DNA of 64,000 nucleotides, taken from contig NZ_UTKY01000076.1 of NCBI RefSeq assembly GCF_900583165.1, positions 274,605 through 338,604 on the forward strand, read 5' to 3'. Source of the stretch: Pseudomonas viridiflava (GTDB taxonomy: Bacteria > Pseudomonadota > Gammaproteobacteria > Pseudomonadales > Pseudomonadaceae). Below are positions 32,313-42,178 of the stretch, in pieces (the stretch's first letter is position 1; every line of letters starts with the position of its first letter). The notes beneath the pieces are model-generated. The model was not told the DNA's origin. It did no database searches and worked only from the letters and a program-made list of their open reading frames with translations. Position numbers and translations under genes: made by a program.

Positions 32313-32783
32313 ATGTGCTGGATGGCATTGATACCGGTCGCTATCGGCCTTGCGGGCAGCATGATGCAGGCCCAAGGGCAGACCCAGAACGCCGAATTTC
32401 AATCAGGGATGATGCAGCAGAACGCCGCTTTCAAGGTCAGGACCGCTGATGAAACGATCAACGCCGGCAACACCTCGGCAGATTGGCAGCGTGTTCGCAC
32501 CGGGCAGGCCATCGGCACGCAGCGTTCTGTTCAGGCTGCCAACGGCATTGACGTCAACAGCGGTAGCGCCGCCCAGTTGCAGGACGACACCGCCATGCTC
32601 GGCGAGCTGGACGCCCTGACGATCCAGAACAACGCCGCACGCGAGGCTTACGGTTACCGCGTTCAGGCCAAGCAAGACATTTTGAACGCCAGCCAGACCG
32701 TGCAGAACGGTAAGACCGCTGCCATGGGTTCGATTCTGGGTGGGCTTGGCGGTGCATTCGGTTCATTTGCGGGGGCGCGATAA
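32313..32783 (+). CDS. Internal virion protein, T7 gp14-like (putative)
   Basis: 156 residues. Hydrophobic start (WMALIPVAIGLAGSMMQAQG), Gln/Asn-rich helical middle and a Gly-rich hydrophobic end (MGSILGGLGGAFGSFAGAR). This composition and place before two or three very large proteins match the smallest ejection protein of podoviruses, which forms a pore in the host outer membrane in T7. Shares TAATG with the next gene. Confidence 0.75.
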   Translation: MCWMALIPVAIGLAGSMMQAQGQTQNAEFQSGMMQQNAAFKVRTADETINAGNTSADWQRVRTGQAIGTQRSVQAANGIDVNSGSAAQLQDDTAMLGELDALTIQNNAAREAYGYRVQAKQDILNASQTVQNGKTAAMGSILGGLGGAFGSFAGAR

Positions 32784-35188
32784 TGCCACGGGTACCGACT
32801 TACGAAACGCCGCAGGTCCAGCAGCAGGTAACCCGCCCGGTTGAACTGCGCGGGGTTGCGCCTGATACCACTTCAATTGCCCAAGGCTTGCAGAGCTTTC
32901 AGCGTGGCGCCGAGATCCTGGCAGCTAAAGAGCGCCAGAAGGCAGATACCGCCCTGTTGATGGATGCTGACAACAAGCTTACCCAATGGCAGCAGCAGGC
33001 GATGTACTCTGAGGACGGTGGCGTCTATACCCGCAAGGGCCAAAACGCCATGGACGTGACCAACCAGACCCTGGACCAGTTCGATAAGACCCAGGCCGAG
33101 ATTGCCAAAACTCTGACCAATGATCAGCAGAAGGCCAGGTATGCGCAGATCGTCAACAGCCGGCGCAACTCCCTGTCGAATGACCTGAACCGCTACGAAT
33201 ACGGAGAGCGCCAGAACTATTACGGCCAGGTTGAAAAGGCCCAGCTCGAAACGTCAATGCAGGGGGCGGCCTTGGATTATCAAGACCCGGCCAAGGTTGG
33301 TCAGTACCGGCAGAAGGTCGATGCGGTGTTGGCCAGCCGTGCCGAGCGCCTGGGGCTTTCCCCCGAGGCTGCCCAGGCTGAGCGCTTGTCCACGAACAGT
33401 GGCATGTCGACGGCCGTTATCCAACGGATGCTGATCGACTCCCCGCAAAAGGCCAAGAGCTACTACGAGTCCTACAAAGACACGATGACGGCTGAGGATC
33501 AAATCCGCATCAGTAACGGCATTGACCAAGGGTTTCGCAGGCTTGAGGCCGAAGCCCGTCAGCGCCAGGTTGAAGCCCGCCAGATGCAGGCCATCAACCG
33601 CATGGAGTTGAGCAGCCGCGTGCAGGATGCCAGCGCCGCCTATTCGCAGGGCCTGGACTTTGACAACCCGCCGTCGAAAGTAGACTTTGCCGCAGCGTAC
33701 GGGCCCGAGAAGGGCGCCAAGGAATACGATCGGTTCTCCAAGGTGCAGGCCCTGGCCCCCGCCATCCGTGAGTTTGCCACCGCCGATCCCCAGGAACGGC
33801 AAGCCATCCTCGACAAGTTCAATCCGGTCAGGAAGGACACCGGGGCGTTCTTCGGTGATCAGTCCGCCGGCATGCTGGAGCAGGGCAATATCGACCTGAA
33901 CGCACGGCCCACGGTGAAAAATGCCGACGGCTCTATCAGCACGGTGCGTTCGATATCGGCGAACTTCGACGGGCAAGAGGTGCTGATACCCACGGTCAGC
34001 GATGACGGGAAGATCCTGAGCGACGACGAGGCGGTGAAAACGTACCTGCGCACCGGCAAGCACCTGGGCAAGTTCGATAACCCGGATGATGCAACGGCTT
34101 ACGCCGAATCGCTGCACGATCAGCAGGCCAAGCGTTATGGCGCCGGCACTGTGGGCGAGGGTTTCAAGGAGGATAGCCAGTTGTATCAGCACCTGACCAA
34201 CGTCGGTGTGGGCCTGATGAAGCAACAGCAGACGGACCCTGCTGCCTACGTGGCCAAGTACAGCCCGACCGTCCAACGCGCCTTCGCTACTGCCCAGCAG
34301 GACGGAACGCCTGAGGCCTACCAGGCGTACGCCCGAACTACACTGGCCGAGCAGCAGCGCCTGGGCGTCAAGCAACCCAAGCTGTTGCCGGACGCTGCCG
34401 CCGACCAATTGGCTGCCAACTTCAATACCCAGCTCAACGGGGGTGAGAACGCGGCCACCATGATCGAGCAGCAGCAGGAACTGTGGGGCAAAGAATTCCC
34501 CTCGGTGTTGCAGCAGGTGGGCAACAAGCTCCCGGCCGAGGCTCAGGTAATCGCCACAGGCCTGCCCAAGGATGTGGCCGAGCGCATGGCCTCTGTGGCT
34601 GCAATCAAAGACAGCGACCTGAATGCAGGCCTGCAAAAGGGTCAAAAGGATGAGCTCGTTCAGTCTGTTCAAAGCGAAATGCAGAGCTTCGCCGAGTCGC
34701 TGCAAGGCCAGTCGGGCGGGATCAACACCTACAGCACTATGTACAAGGCCGCATTGCGCACGGCCACATCCTACGTACTGCAAGGCGACAGCCCAGCGGA
34801 CGCTGCCAAACGCGTAGTGGGCGGCATGGTCAACGACAAATACGACTTCTTCGGCACTTATCGGGTACCCAAGACCCAGGACACCGACGCCGTCAGCCGT
34901 GGCGCAACGCAGGCAATGCGCCAAATCAAGCCGGATGAGCTGATGCCGCTGCCTGGTTTCGCTGGTGTGACCGAAGAGCAGAACCGCAAACAGTTGCACG
35001 ATGCCCTGCAATCCAGCGGGCAATGGGTGCCGAATGAGGATGAAAGCGGCCTGTCGCTGACGCTGAATGGCTATCGGGTGCGCGGCGCGGATGGCCAGCC
35101 GATCACCCGCAGCTGGGCGGACCTACAACAGAAAGGGTTGCGCGAGCCTGATCGGTACCGTGTTGCGCCAATGGGGATCATGCCATGA
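32783..35188 (+). CDS. Large internal virion (ejection) protein with inserted domain
   Basis: 801 residues, mainly helical and Gln/Ala-rich (QRGAEILAAKERQKADTALL, EARQRQVEARQMQAINRMEL). At about 367-451 lies a distinct segment (GNIDLNARPTVKNADGSIST, FDGQEVLIPTVSDDGKILSD, TGKHLGKFDNPDDATAYAES) that I recognise as a small module found in many unrelated phage structural proteins. Position corresponds to T7 gp15-type proteins ejected with the DNA. The rest has no recognised catalytic motif. Confidence 0.75.
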   Translation: MPRVPTYETPQVQQQVTRPVELRGVAPDTTSIAQGLQSFQRGAEILAAKERQKADTALLMDADNKLTQWQQQAMYSEDGGVYTRKGQNAMDVTNQTLDQFDKTQAEIAKTLTNDQQKARYAQIVNSRRNSLSNDLNRYEYGERQNYYGQVEKAQLETSMQGAALDYQDPAKVGQYRQKVDAVLASRAERLGLSPEAAQAERLSTNSGMSTAVIQRMLIDSPQKAKSYYESYKDTMTAEDQIRISNGIDQGFRRLEAEARQRQVEARQMQAINRMELSSRVQDASAAYSQGLDFDNPPSKVDFAAAYGPEKGAKEYDRFSKVQALAPAIREFATADPQERQAILDKFNPVRKDTGAFFGDQSAGMLEQGNIDLNARPTVKNADGSISTVRSISANFDGQEVLIPTVSDDGKILSDDEAVKTYLRTGKHLGKFDNPDDATAYAESLHDQQAKRYGAGTVGEGFKEDSQLYQHLTNVGVGLMKQQQTDPAAYVAKYSPTVQRAFATAQQDGTPEAYQAYARTTLAEQQRLGVKQPKLLPDAAADQLAANFNTQLNGGENAATMIEQQQELWGKEFPSVLQQVGNKLPAEAQVIATGLPKDVAERMASVAAIKDSDLNAGLQKGQKDELVQSVQSEMQSFAESLQGQSGGINTYSTMYKAALRTATSYVLQGDSPADAAKRVVGGMVNDKYDFFGTYRVPKTQDTDAVSRGATQAMRQIKPDELMPLPGFAGVTEEQNRKQLHDALQSSGQWVPNEDESGLSLTLNGYRVRGADGQPITRSWADLQQKGLREPDRYRVAPMGIMP

Positions 35189-36942
35189 CCATCTTTGCAG
35201 GTGATGCCCCGGTTCTTGACCGCCGGACGATGCTCGACATCCCGGCCGATGCGGGCGAAGTGTGGGATGCATCCTTTGGCGGTGCGCTGTCGACAAACCC
35301 ATCCAGCTCCATCATCCGCACCGAGCAGCTCGGCCAAGCTCAAGAAGGTTTGCGCCTCACCGGTGACAGCGAATCTATCCTGGTGCCGCCGCGTAACGAG
35401 CCAGACACACCTTTGCTCGACGCCCAGGCCGCGCGGGACAAGGTTTTAGGCATGGGCCTGGACATCAAAATCCCCGAGCAGGGCATTCGACAGGGTGCGC
35501 TGGACATCCTTATCGATCGGCACCGCGAGCAGGCTGCCCGCCAACAAGTCATGACCAGGTCAAACGGCGGTTCATTTGGCACGCAGTTGGGCGCCAGTGT
35601 CGCCGCGTCCTTGTTGGACCCGCTCAACATTGCCTCGGCGTTTGTGCCTGTTGTAGGTGAAGCGCGGTATGCGGCGATGTTGGGCCGTGCTGCATCCCCA
35701 CTGGGCCGTGCCGGTGTTCGTGCCGGCGTTGGCGCTGTTGAGGGGGCCGTGGGTGCAGCAATCATTGAACCGCTACCGCTGTTAGCTGCCGGTCTGGACC
35801 AGACCGAATATGGCCTGTCCGACTCCCTGGCCAACATTGCCATGGGCGGCCTGCTGGGTGGTGGCCTGCACACCGTTGGCGGCGCCGTGTCTGATGCGTT
35901 GCGCCGGCGGATAGCTACGGAGCCGACGCCGCAGGTTGAGAGCGTACTGAACACTGCCGACCGCCAGGCCCCGCAATCACTAAGGTCAGCCGACTTTGAG
36001 CGGGTATTTGATCAAGACCCCGAAACCGCGCTGCGTGGTGCACTCGCCCGCGATCTGGATGCCGACGGCGCCACCCTGTACCGCAATGCCGAGCGCCAGG
36101 CCATCGACGAGATCAGGCCAACACTTGCCGGTGAACGCGTTGGCAATGTGGCCGACCTGCATGTTGAGCGTCTAGCACTGACCCAGCGAGCCATGGGCCT
36201 GGACGCAACGTTCAAGAATCTGGCCAAAGAGTTCCAGGGGCAGCGCATGAGCCGCAAGCAGGCCGAGCGCGCAGCCCGTGACACCATCGCGGCCCAGCGC
36301 GAGCAGATCGGCGCCCTCCAGGCTGAAATCAACACCACGCTGGAGCGCAACCGTGCCGGCGAGTTTGATCGACGTGACCTGGGCTTGATTGAGCGGGGTG
36401 AAGTTCCAGAGCGTTTGCGCCCGCAGATTGAGGCCCGCGCCAAGCAGATCATGCAGGGCTACCAACTGCGCCCGCTGGGCCCGGCCATACGCACCGCAAG
36501 GGAAACCGCCCAGGACGCAGACTGGACCGTGCGCGACAGTGCCTTGCGTACCGCTGTGGCCCAGGCAGTCAGCGGCCGCGATGTCGACGTGCAGGCGCTG
36601 TTCGACTTGGAAGCCCCCGGCAAAGCAGCTGGTGCCATGGAGTACGTGAAGCGTCCGCCGGCTCGGCGCATTGATCCAGAGGGCCAGGCCGAAAGCCTGC
36701 GTGTGGACAGCGCGCCCAAGGCTCAGCCGCAGGACGAGTTCGAAGCCACACGCCAGCAATTCGACGAGGACGAGGCCCTGGTCAAGGAAATGCTGGACCA
36801 GCTCCCCGAGAAAGACCGGGCCGATGTCCTGGCCGCAAGCCGCGACGAAGCCGACGCCGCCCAGGCCCAGGCCGACCGCGCAGAACAATACTCGAAGGCA
36901 TACCGCGCTGCTGCCGTATGCGACATAAGGAACGGACAATGA
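35185..36942 (+). CDS. Internal virion protein with hydrophobic segments
   Basis: 585 residues. A hydrophobic Gly/Ala-rich region around 130-250 (LGASVAASLLDPLNIASAFV, GAVEGAVGAAIIEPLPLLAA, LANIAMGGLLGGGLHTVGGA) may insert in the host membrane during ejection. The remainder is charged helices (LQAEINTTLERNRAGEF, EDEALVKEMLDQLPEKDRAD). It overlaps both neighbours by 4 bp, so it is made with the other ejection proteins. Family assignment is by context. Confidence 0.7.
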   Translation: MTIFAGDAPVLDRRTMLDIPADAGEVWDASFGGALSTNPSSSIIRTEQLGQAQEGLRLTGDSESILVPPRNEPDTPLLDAQAARDKVLGMGLDIKIPEQGIRQGALDILIDRHREQAARQQVMTRSNGGSFGTQLGASVAASLLDPLNIASAFVPVVGEARYAAMLGRAASPLGRAGVRAGVGAVEGAVGAAIIEPLPLLAAGLDQTEYGLSDSLANIAMGGLLGGGLHTVGGAVSDALRRRIATEPTPQVESVLNTADRQAPQSLRSADFERVFDQDPETALRGALARDLDADGATLYRNAERQAIDEIRPTLAGERVGNVADLHVERLALTQRAMGLDATFKNLAKEFQGQRMSRKQAERAARDTIAAQREQIGALQAEINTTLERNRAGEFDRRDLGLIERGEVPERLRPQIEARAKQIMQGYQLRPLGPAIRTARETAQDADWTVRDSALRTAVAQAVSGRDVDVQALFDLEAPGKAAGAMEYVKRPPARRIDPEGQAESLRVDSAPKAQPQDEFEATRQQFDEDEALVKEMLDQLPEKDRADVLAASRDEADAAQAQADRAEQYSKAYRAAAVCDIRNGQ

Positions 36943-39488
36943 CCCCTTGCATCGAAGCTGTACGGGCTGCCGCTGGCAACCTGGAAGATAGAGACGTGGC
37001 CGAGATCTTCGAATTGTTGCGGGGGAGAGCCAAGGAGCTGATGGCCAGGGAGGGCGCCTTGGGCATGGAGCAGGCCACGCTGCGTGCAGCTGATGAGCTG
37101 GGCAAGCAGGCTCAGCACGCGGCGCTGATCGAGAAGCGCAACGCCTTGCTCAACCTGCGCCGACGTGGGGAGATTGTTTCGTTCGTGCGGGGAAGCTTTG
37201 CCGACCGGCCGGACTTGGGCATTGAATCGCTGCTGGTGGGCACCAACCTTGCCCGCCAGGGTTCGCGCATGTCGGTTGCCGCCGAACAGAAAGCGTTGGG
37301 CGATGCGTATATAGGTGGCTTCATCCACGACCTGGAGCGCCAAGATCTGACCGCAATTTTGGCCAGGGGTGATTCGGACGTCGATATCGCCGACGCGCTG
37401 TGGCGAATTGGCAATGACCTGGACACTTCGAAACTCAACGACCAGGTGGTGAGCATTGCCCGCACCATCCAGAGGTATCAGGAGGCGGCGCGCATTGATG
37501 CGAACCGGGCCGGCGCCAACATTGGCAACCTGCCTGGGTACATTGCCCGCCAGAGCCATGACGGGGAGAAGATTGGATCTGCAGGTTTCGATAAGTGGCG
37601 TGAAGAGATCTTGCCTCGCCTGGACCAGCGCACCTTTGACGATGTGACCAACCCCACCCAGTTCCTGCGCGGAGTGTACGACGGCTTGGTCTCCGGAGAT
37701 CACCTCAAGGCTCCCGGGGAAACACCGCCCAATGGCTTCAAGGGGCCGGCCAACATTGCGAAGAAGGTCAGCCAGGAACGTGTCCTGCACTTCAAAGATG
37801 GGGTGGCCTGGCACGAATACAACACGATGTTCGGCACCGGCAACTTGCGCGAATCCGTGTTGCGCGGCCTAGATATGGCAGGGCAGAACACCGCGATCAT
37901 GAGGCGTCTGGGCACCAACCCAGAGGCCAATCTCAACATGGCCATGGACATCCTCGCCGAGGACGTACGCAAGTCTGGCGATCCCAAGGCGCTTACCAAC
38001 TTCAACACCGCGCGCGGAAATATGATCGCGAACCGCTTCGCCGAAGTGAGCGGCGCAACCCGTATACCGGGCAGTGCCTGGCATGCGCGGGTGTCTGCCA
38101 ACGTTCGGGCCTGGCAATCGCTGTCCAAGTTGGGTGGCGCTCTGCTGTCCAGCTTTGCCGACTTGCCGGTTGCTGCCAGTGAAATGCGCTATCAGGGCAA
38201 AAGCTTCCTGGGTTCGCTTGGGGAAATGACCGCGGGCCTGGCGAAGGGGCGCGGCAGTCTTGAACAGCGTGAAATTCTTTCCAGCTTCGGTGTGTATGGG
38301 GATGCGATGCGAGGGGAGATCATGCGGCGCTTTTCGGCCGATGACTCTGTGGGCGGGAAGATGTCGCGGGGGATGTCGCTGTTCTTCAAATTGAACGGCC
38401 TGTCCTGGTGGACTGATGCCAACAAGGCAAGCGCAGGCCTGATGATGGCCCACAACCTGGCGCAGAACAAAGGCAGGGCCTGGGGAACAATGGACGCGGG
38501 CCTGCGCCGCACGCTTGGGCTGTACGACCTTGATGCAGGCAAATGGGATCTGTTGCGCGGGATGGATACCCGCATGGCTGACGGCCGGGACTACATGACC
38601 ACCGACGGCATCCCCGGTATTACCGACGAACGCATCGGCGCCTACCTTGCTGACCAGGGTCGAAAGGTTTCCGACTCGGCAATCCGCGAAACCCGCGAGG
38701 GCTTGAACCGCAGCCTGCGCGCCTACGTGAACGACCGGGTCAGTTATGCGGTATTGGAGCCCGATGCCCGTACACGATCGATCATGAACCAAGGCACCCG
38801 ACCGGGCACCATCATGGGCGAACTCAACCGGTTCATGACCCAATTCAAAAGCTTCCCCGCCGCGTATATGCAAAAGACCCTGGGTCGTGAGCTGTATGGC
38901 CGTGGGTACGCCCCCACGCCCCTAGGTGAGGGTTACCGGGGGAGCAAGGACTTGATCGCCGCCTTGCGCAACGGTAACGGTGAGCGCCTGGCCATGGCTC
39001 AACTGATGCTGTGGACCACGGCCTTTGGCTACCTGTCGATGTCGGCCAAGGACGCGGTCAAGGGGCGCCAGCCCCGGCCGGCGGATGACCCCAAGACGTG
39101 GATTGCCGCAATGACCCAGGGCGGTGGCTTCGGGATCATGGGTGATTTCATGTTCGGGGAGGTCAGCCGCTTCGGCAACAAGCCGCTGGAAACGCTCGCC
39201 GGTCCAACCTTGGGCACCGCTGCCAACGCGTTAGACCTGTGGGCAAAGATTCGCTCTGGCGATGACGCGGCATCGTCCGCACTGCGCCTGGCCCAGAACA
39301 ACACACCTTTCCTTAACCTGTTCTACACGCGCATTGCTCTTGACCACCTGTTCCTGTGGTCGGTGCAAGAGGCCATGAACCCTGGATCGTTGCGCCGCAC
39401 AGAACAGAACATCCAGAAAGAGAACGGCCAAAAGTTCTTGGTCAGGCCATCACAAAGCTACCTCGATCCACTGGGCATCGCCCGCTAA
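36939..39488 (+). CDS. Largest internal virion (ejection) protein
   Basis: 849 residues from ATG 36939 (AAGGA site; ATGA overlap). Long helical protein; segments such as GRSFADRPDLGIESLLVGTN-like FADRPDLGIESLLVGTN, RAYVNDRVSYAVLEPDARTR and NRFMTQFKSFPAAYMQKTLG recur in large podovirus ejection proteins, where the last one is often shared with T7-gp16-like family members. No lytic transglycosylase Glu motif was found by eye. It is the last ejection gene; a terminator follows. Confidence 0.72.
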   Translation: MTPCIEAVRAAAGNLEDRDVAEIFELLRGRAKELMAREGALGMEQATLRAADELGKQAQHAALIEKRNALLNLRRRGEIVSFVRGSFADRPDLGIESLLVGTNLARQGSRMSVAAEQKALGDAYIGGFIHDLERQDLTAILARGDSDVDIADALWRIGNDLDTSKLNDQVVSIARTIQRYQEAARIDANRAGANIGNLPGYIARQSHDGEKIGSAGFDKWREEILPRLDQRTFDDVTNPTQFLRGVYDGLVSGDHLKAPGETPPNGFKGPANIAKKVSQERVLHFKDGVAWHEYNTMFGTGNLRESVLRGLDMAGQNTAIMRRLGTNPEANLNMAMDILAEDVRKSGDPKALTNFNTARGNMIANRFAEVSGATRIPGSAWHARVSANVRAWQSLSKLGGALLSSFADLPVAASEMRYQGKSFLGSLGEMTAGLAKGRGSLEQREILSSFGVYGDAMRGEIMRRFSADDSVGGKMSRGMSLFFKLNGLSWWTDANKASAGLMMAHNLAQNKGRAWGTMDAGLRRTLGLYDLDAGKWDLLRGMDTRMADGRDYMTTDGIPGITDERIGAYLADQGRKVSDSAIRETREGLNRSLRAYVNDRVSYAVLEPDARTRSIMNQGTRPGTIMGELNRFMTQFKSFPAAYMQKTLGRELYGRGYAPTPLGEGYRGSKDLIAALRNGNGERLAMAQLMLWTTAFGYLSMSAKDAVKGRQPRPADDPKTWIAAMTQGGGFGIMGDFMFGEVSRFGNKPLETLAGPTLGTAANALDLWAKIRSGDDAASSALRLAQNNTPFLNLFYTRIALDHLFLWSVQEAMNPGSLRRTEQNIQKENGQKFLVRPSQSYLDPLGIAR

Positions 39489-39507
39489 CAAACCCAATCC
39501 CAACGAA

Positions 39508-39532
39508 GCCCGCCACTGAGCGGGCTTTTTTT
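39508..39532 (+). terminator. Intrinsic terminator before the tailspike gene
   Basis: GCCCGC (39508-39513), CACTGA loop, GCGGGC (39520-39525), then seven T. Identical stem-loop to the terminator after the repressor operon (14995-15020). Confidence 0.88.
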
Positions 39533-39557
39533 CGTCCTGAGAAAAGGAGTCACGACA

Positions 39558-42053
39558 GTGACCGTAAACACAGTCAGCAGCGTTGCGGAGTTTGTGACCA
39601 ATGGGGTTACAACCAATTACCCGTTCTATTTCAAGTTCCTGGCCAATGGGGATCTGGTCGTAACGTACGTAGACCCCCTTGGCGTCAGTTCCATCCTGAC
39701 ACTGGGCACGCATTACACCGTAAGCGGTGCGGGTAATGATCAAGGCGGCAGCGTAATAACCACGACCGCGTTGGCCGGCCCTGGTCAACTTGTCGTATCG
39801 AGGGAAATGGAAGCATTTCAGCAGACCAGCCTGCGCAACCAGGGCAAGTTCCTGGCCGAAACGCACGAAGATGTGTTCGACAAGCTGACGATGCTGATTC
39901 AGCAGGGACTGGCCATCTTCACCCGGGCGCTGAAACGGCCATTTGGGCGTGATTTCTTCTTCGCTGAAAATCGACGCATTGCGAGTGTCAAAGACCCTGT
40001 TGAGGCGCAGGACGCGGCAACGAAAAAATCCGTAGAACTTTACGTAGCAAGCGTTCTTGAGACCGGCCAAGGGCCAATTAACAACGCTGCAAACATTGCC
40101 TTCGTGAATGGCGACTCTGTTGTAACTAGCGTGCAGAATGGCGTTATCAAACAATTCAGCAGTGTCGCAAACGCCAGACAGAAAGCTGGTGTTCTTGACA
40201 AGGAACAGGCGCTGCTTTGTGGATATTACGCCGCGGCGCCAGGTGTTGGTGGCGGCGAACTCTACTGGGACGCGTCTAGCACGCTCCCCGATGACGGCGT
40301 GGCGACCTTTGCGGTTGCCGGGGTCGCGGTGGGCCGGTGGCGCCGGAAGCTGTACGGCCACGTAACTGCCGAAATGGCCGGCGCAACAGGCGCTGGCGAT
40401 CAGGTAGCGCTTATGGCCGCATCTAATTATGCCGTCGCCAATAGTCTGGTGCTGGTCACCTACAACAAACCTTACAACGTCAGTTCGGCATTCGTAATGC
40501 CGGACAACCTCTGCCACTACTCGCAAAACTCCCTGTTCCACCAGACTTTCGCCGGCAATGGGCTGGATAACCTTCACTCGGTGTTGCTGCCAGGGAACAA
40601 TGTGCGAATAGCTGGTCACGTCAGGCTTTCCCTTGTTGACTCGCCAGGGGCTTCGTCGCGGCGCAGTCCAGTGATGCTGGGGGATATAGCCACGGGAATC
40701 GGGGTTACAGGGTTCAGGTTTGACACCATCGAGATTCTTGGTGGGCACGACAACATGAACGGATTTACGTGCGCGGGCGGTACCAGCAACGTTCGCGGAA
40801 AGAGATTATCTTGTGGTGATACGGCGACTATTGGGCGACTCTTTCTCGCTCATTGGGGTAACTTTAACGACCACTATCGGGAATCCGGTACGGGGTCGAC
40901 GCTGATTCATCGGCCAGGGTATGGCCCTACTACCCATCCGCATGACATCGAAATTGAAGAAGTTTTCGCTGGAGACATGACGAGCACTTCAACCGACTTT
41001 GTGGCGACTGTGGCAATCTCGGCGGGTTATGACATTCGGTTCAAGCGAATACACGGTAATGTTCTAAATACAGCATCTGCCTCATCTATAGTTCTATTGA
41101 CTGCCGGCGACATTGGGTTTGCATACGCCTCCGCAACAGAAAAATCGATCCGTGGTCGCGGTATCGAGCTTGGGGTGGTCACTGGATCCTCTACAAAATG
41201 CGCCGTTAGGAAAATATCTCTCGCCCTGTTCTGGAACTCTGACTCGGGAGGAGCCCCCAAAGACGACTTTATGCTTTGGCTGCGCGACAGCGCTACTCTT
41301 GTTGATTCGAAAGGTATTGGAACAGCTGTTACACACTGCCTTACTGGTGATAATGGTAGGGGCTTTAGTTGCTACGACGAAATTAGATCAAGCGGATATG
41401 TAGCCGGCTATTTTGCGTCGAACTACGACGCCGGAACGACTATTGGAATACTTAGGACGATAGGAAGTCTGGACAACGCCATTCTATGGGCGGGCTCTGG
41501 ATCGATAGTTAGCGACTATCCGCGCGATCTGACTATAGGCGAACTGCACATCAATGGCACAGGGCTTGGGTCTCTGACCACAACTGGATCTGCCGGGTTC
41601 AGGCTTCAGAAGGTGCGAGGAGTCACCATTGATAAGGTAGTCGTCGCGACTCTTAACAACGCATACCCTTCGCCTGTTGGCGCTTTCATCACTGATGTCG
41701 ACGACGTCGTTATTGGGCAGACGGTAATTTTGGATTCCGGGTACGGTCTGTCCTATGCATACAGCAACGGCTTGGCGAGTGCCGATAACTACCGAATAGA
41801 TGTAAGAAATCTGAAAGCGGCATCCATCTCGGTCACAACACCTGTGAGCGGAGGCTACACCTCGCGATCCTTGGGCGGGACTACTGTTTTTTCTTGGGCT
41901 GGCGGGGCGGCAGTTCCTTCGGGAATAAGCGTAAAGATTGGTGATCGATTCGAGGCATCTTCTGCATCGATTGGGCAGTCCTGGCTAGGAATCGTGACCG
42001 TGGCAGGATTGACTGGTTCGACAGCTACGGTCACAAGCTACATCACCAGATAG
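39558..42053 (+). CDS. Tailspike / receptor-binding protein
   Basis: 831 residues from GTG 39558 with AAGGAG upstream. N-terminal ~150 residues (VSSVAEFVTNGVTTNYPFYF, FLAETHEDVFDKLTMLIQQG) are the conserved head-binding part of podovirus fibers; a short helix (ASVKDPVEAQDAATKKSVEL) follows. From about residue 210 to the end it is repetitive beta-sheet with runs like IGVTGFRFDTIEILGG and RGVTIDKVVVATLNN, as in right-handed beta-helix spikes that bind or cut O antigen. The distal coding sequence is AT-richer than the proximal part. Confidence 0.85.
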   Translation: MTVNTVSSVAEFVTNGVTTNYPFYFKFLANGDLVVTYVDPLGVSSILTLGTHYTVSGAGNDQGGSVITTTALAGPGQLVVSREMEAFQQTSLRNQGKFLAETHEDVFDKLTMLIQQGLAIFTRALKRPFGRDFFFAENRRIASVKDPVEAQDAATKKSVELYVASVLETGQGPINNAANIAFVNGDSVVTSVQNGVIKQFSSVANARQKAGVLDKEQALLCGYYAAAPGVGGGELYWDASSTLPDDGVATFAVAGVAVGRWRRKLYGHVTAEMAGATGAGDQVALMAASNYAVANSLVLVTYNKPYNVSSAFVMPDNLCHYSQNSLFHQTFAGNGLDNLHSVLLPGNNVRIAGHVRLSLVDSPGASSRRSPVMLGDIATGIGVTGFRFDTIEILGGHDNMNGFTCAGGTSNVRGKRLSCGDTATIGRLFLAHWGNFNDHYRESGTGSTLIHRPGYGPTTHPHDIEIEEVFAGDMTSTSTDFVATVAISAGYDIRFKRIHGNVLNTASASSIVLLTAGDIGFAYASATEKSIRGRGIELGVVTGSSTKCAVRKISLALFWNSDSGGAPKDDFMLWLRDSATLVDSKGIGTAVTHCLTGDNGRGFSCYDEIRSSGYVAGYFASNYDAGTTIGILRTIGSLDNAILWAGSGSIVSDYPRDLTIGELHINGTGLGSLTTTGSAGFRLQKVRGVTIDKVVVATLNNAYPSPVGAFITDVDDVVIGQTVILDSGYGLSYAYSNGLASADNYRIDVRNLKAASISVTTPVSGGYTSRSLGGTTVFSWAGGAAVPSGISVKIGDRFEASSASIGQSWLGIVTVAGLTGSTATVTSYITR

Positions 42054-42178
42054 TGGTAGCGACGTCATGCGTCCAGCGCGTGGCGTCCCTTTGCTAGGCG
42101 AATTCAAAAGCACCTCGGCTTCAATCTGTCGTAGAATTCCTGCCGATTCGCCGTGGGGCGGGGTATTTTAAAGCCGAG

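Noticed and set aside
33254..35023. A 589-codon open frame on the minus strand opposite the large ejection protein
   Set aside because: It lies wholly antisense to a phage gene with matching codon bias, has Leu/Val/Gly-biased shadow composition, and has no ribosome site or family resemblance.
42054..42178. A promoter for the O-acetyltransferase in the 125-bp gap
   Set aside because: TAGAAT-like and TTGCTA-like words are present but not at a useful spacing; I could not support a specific promoter.
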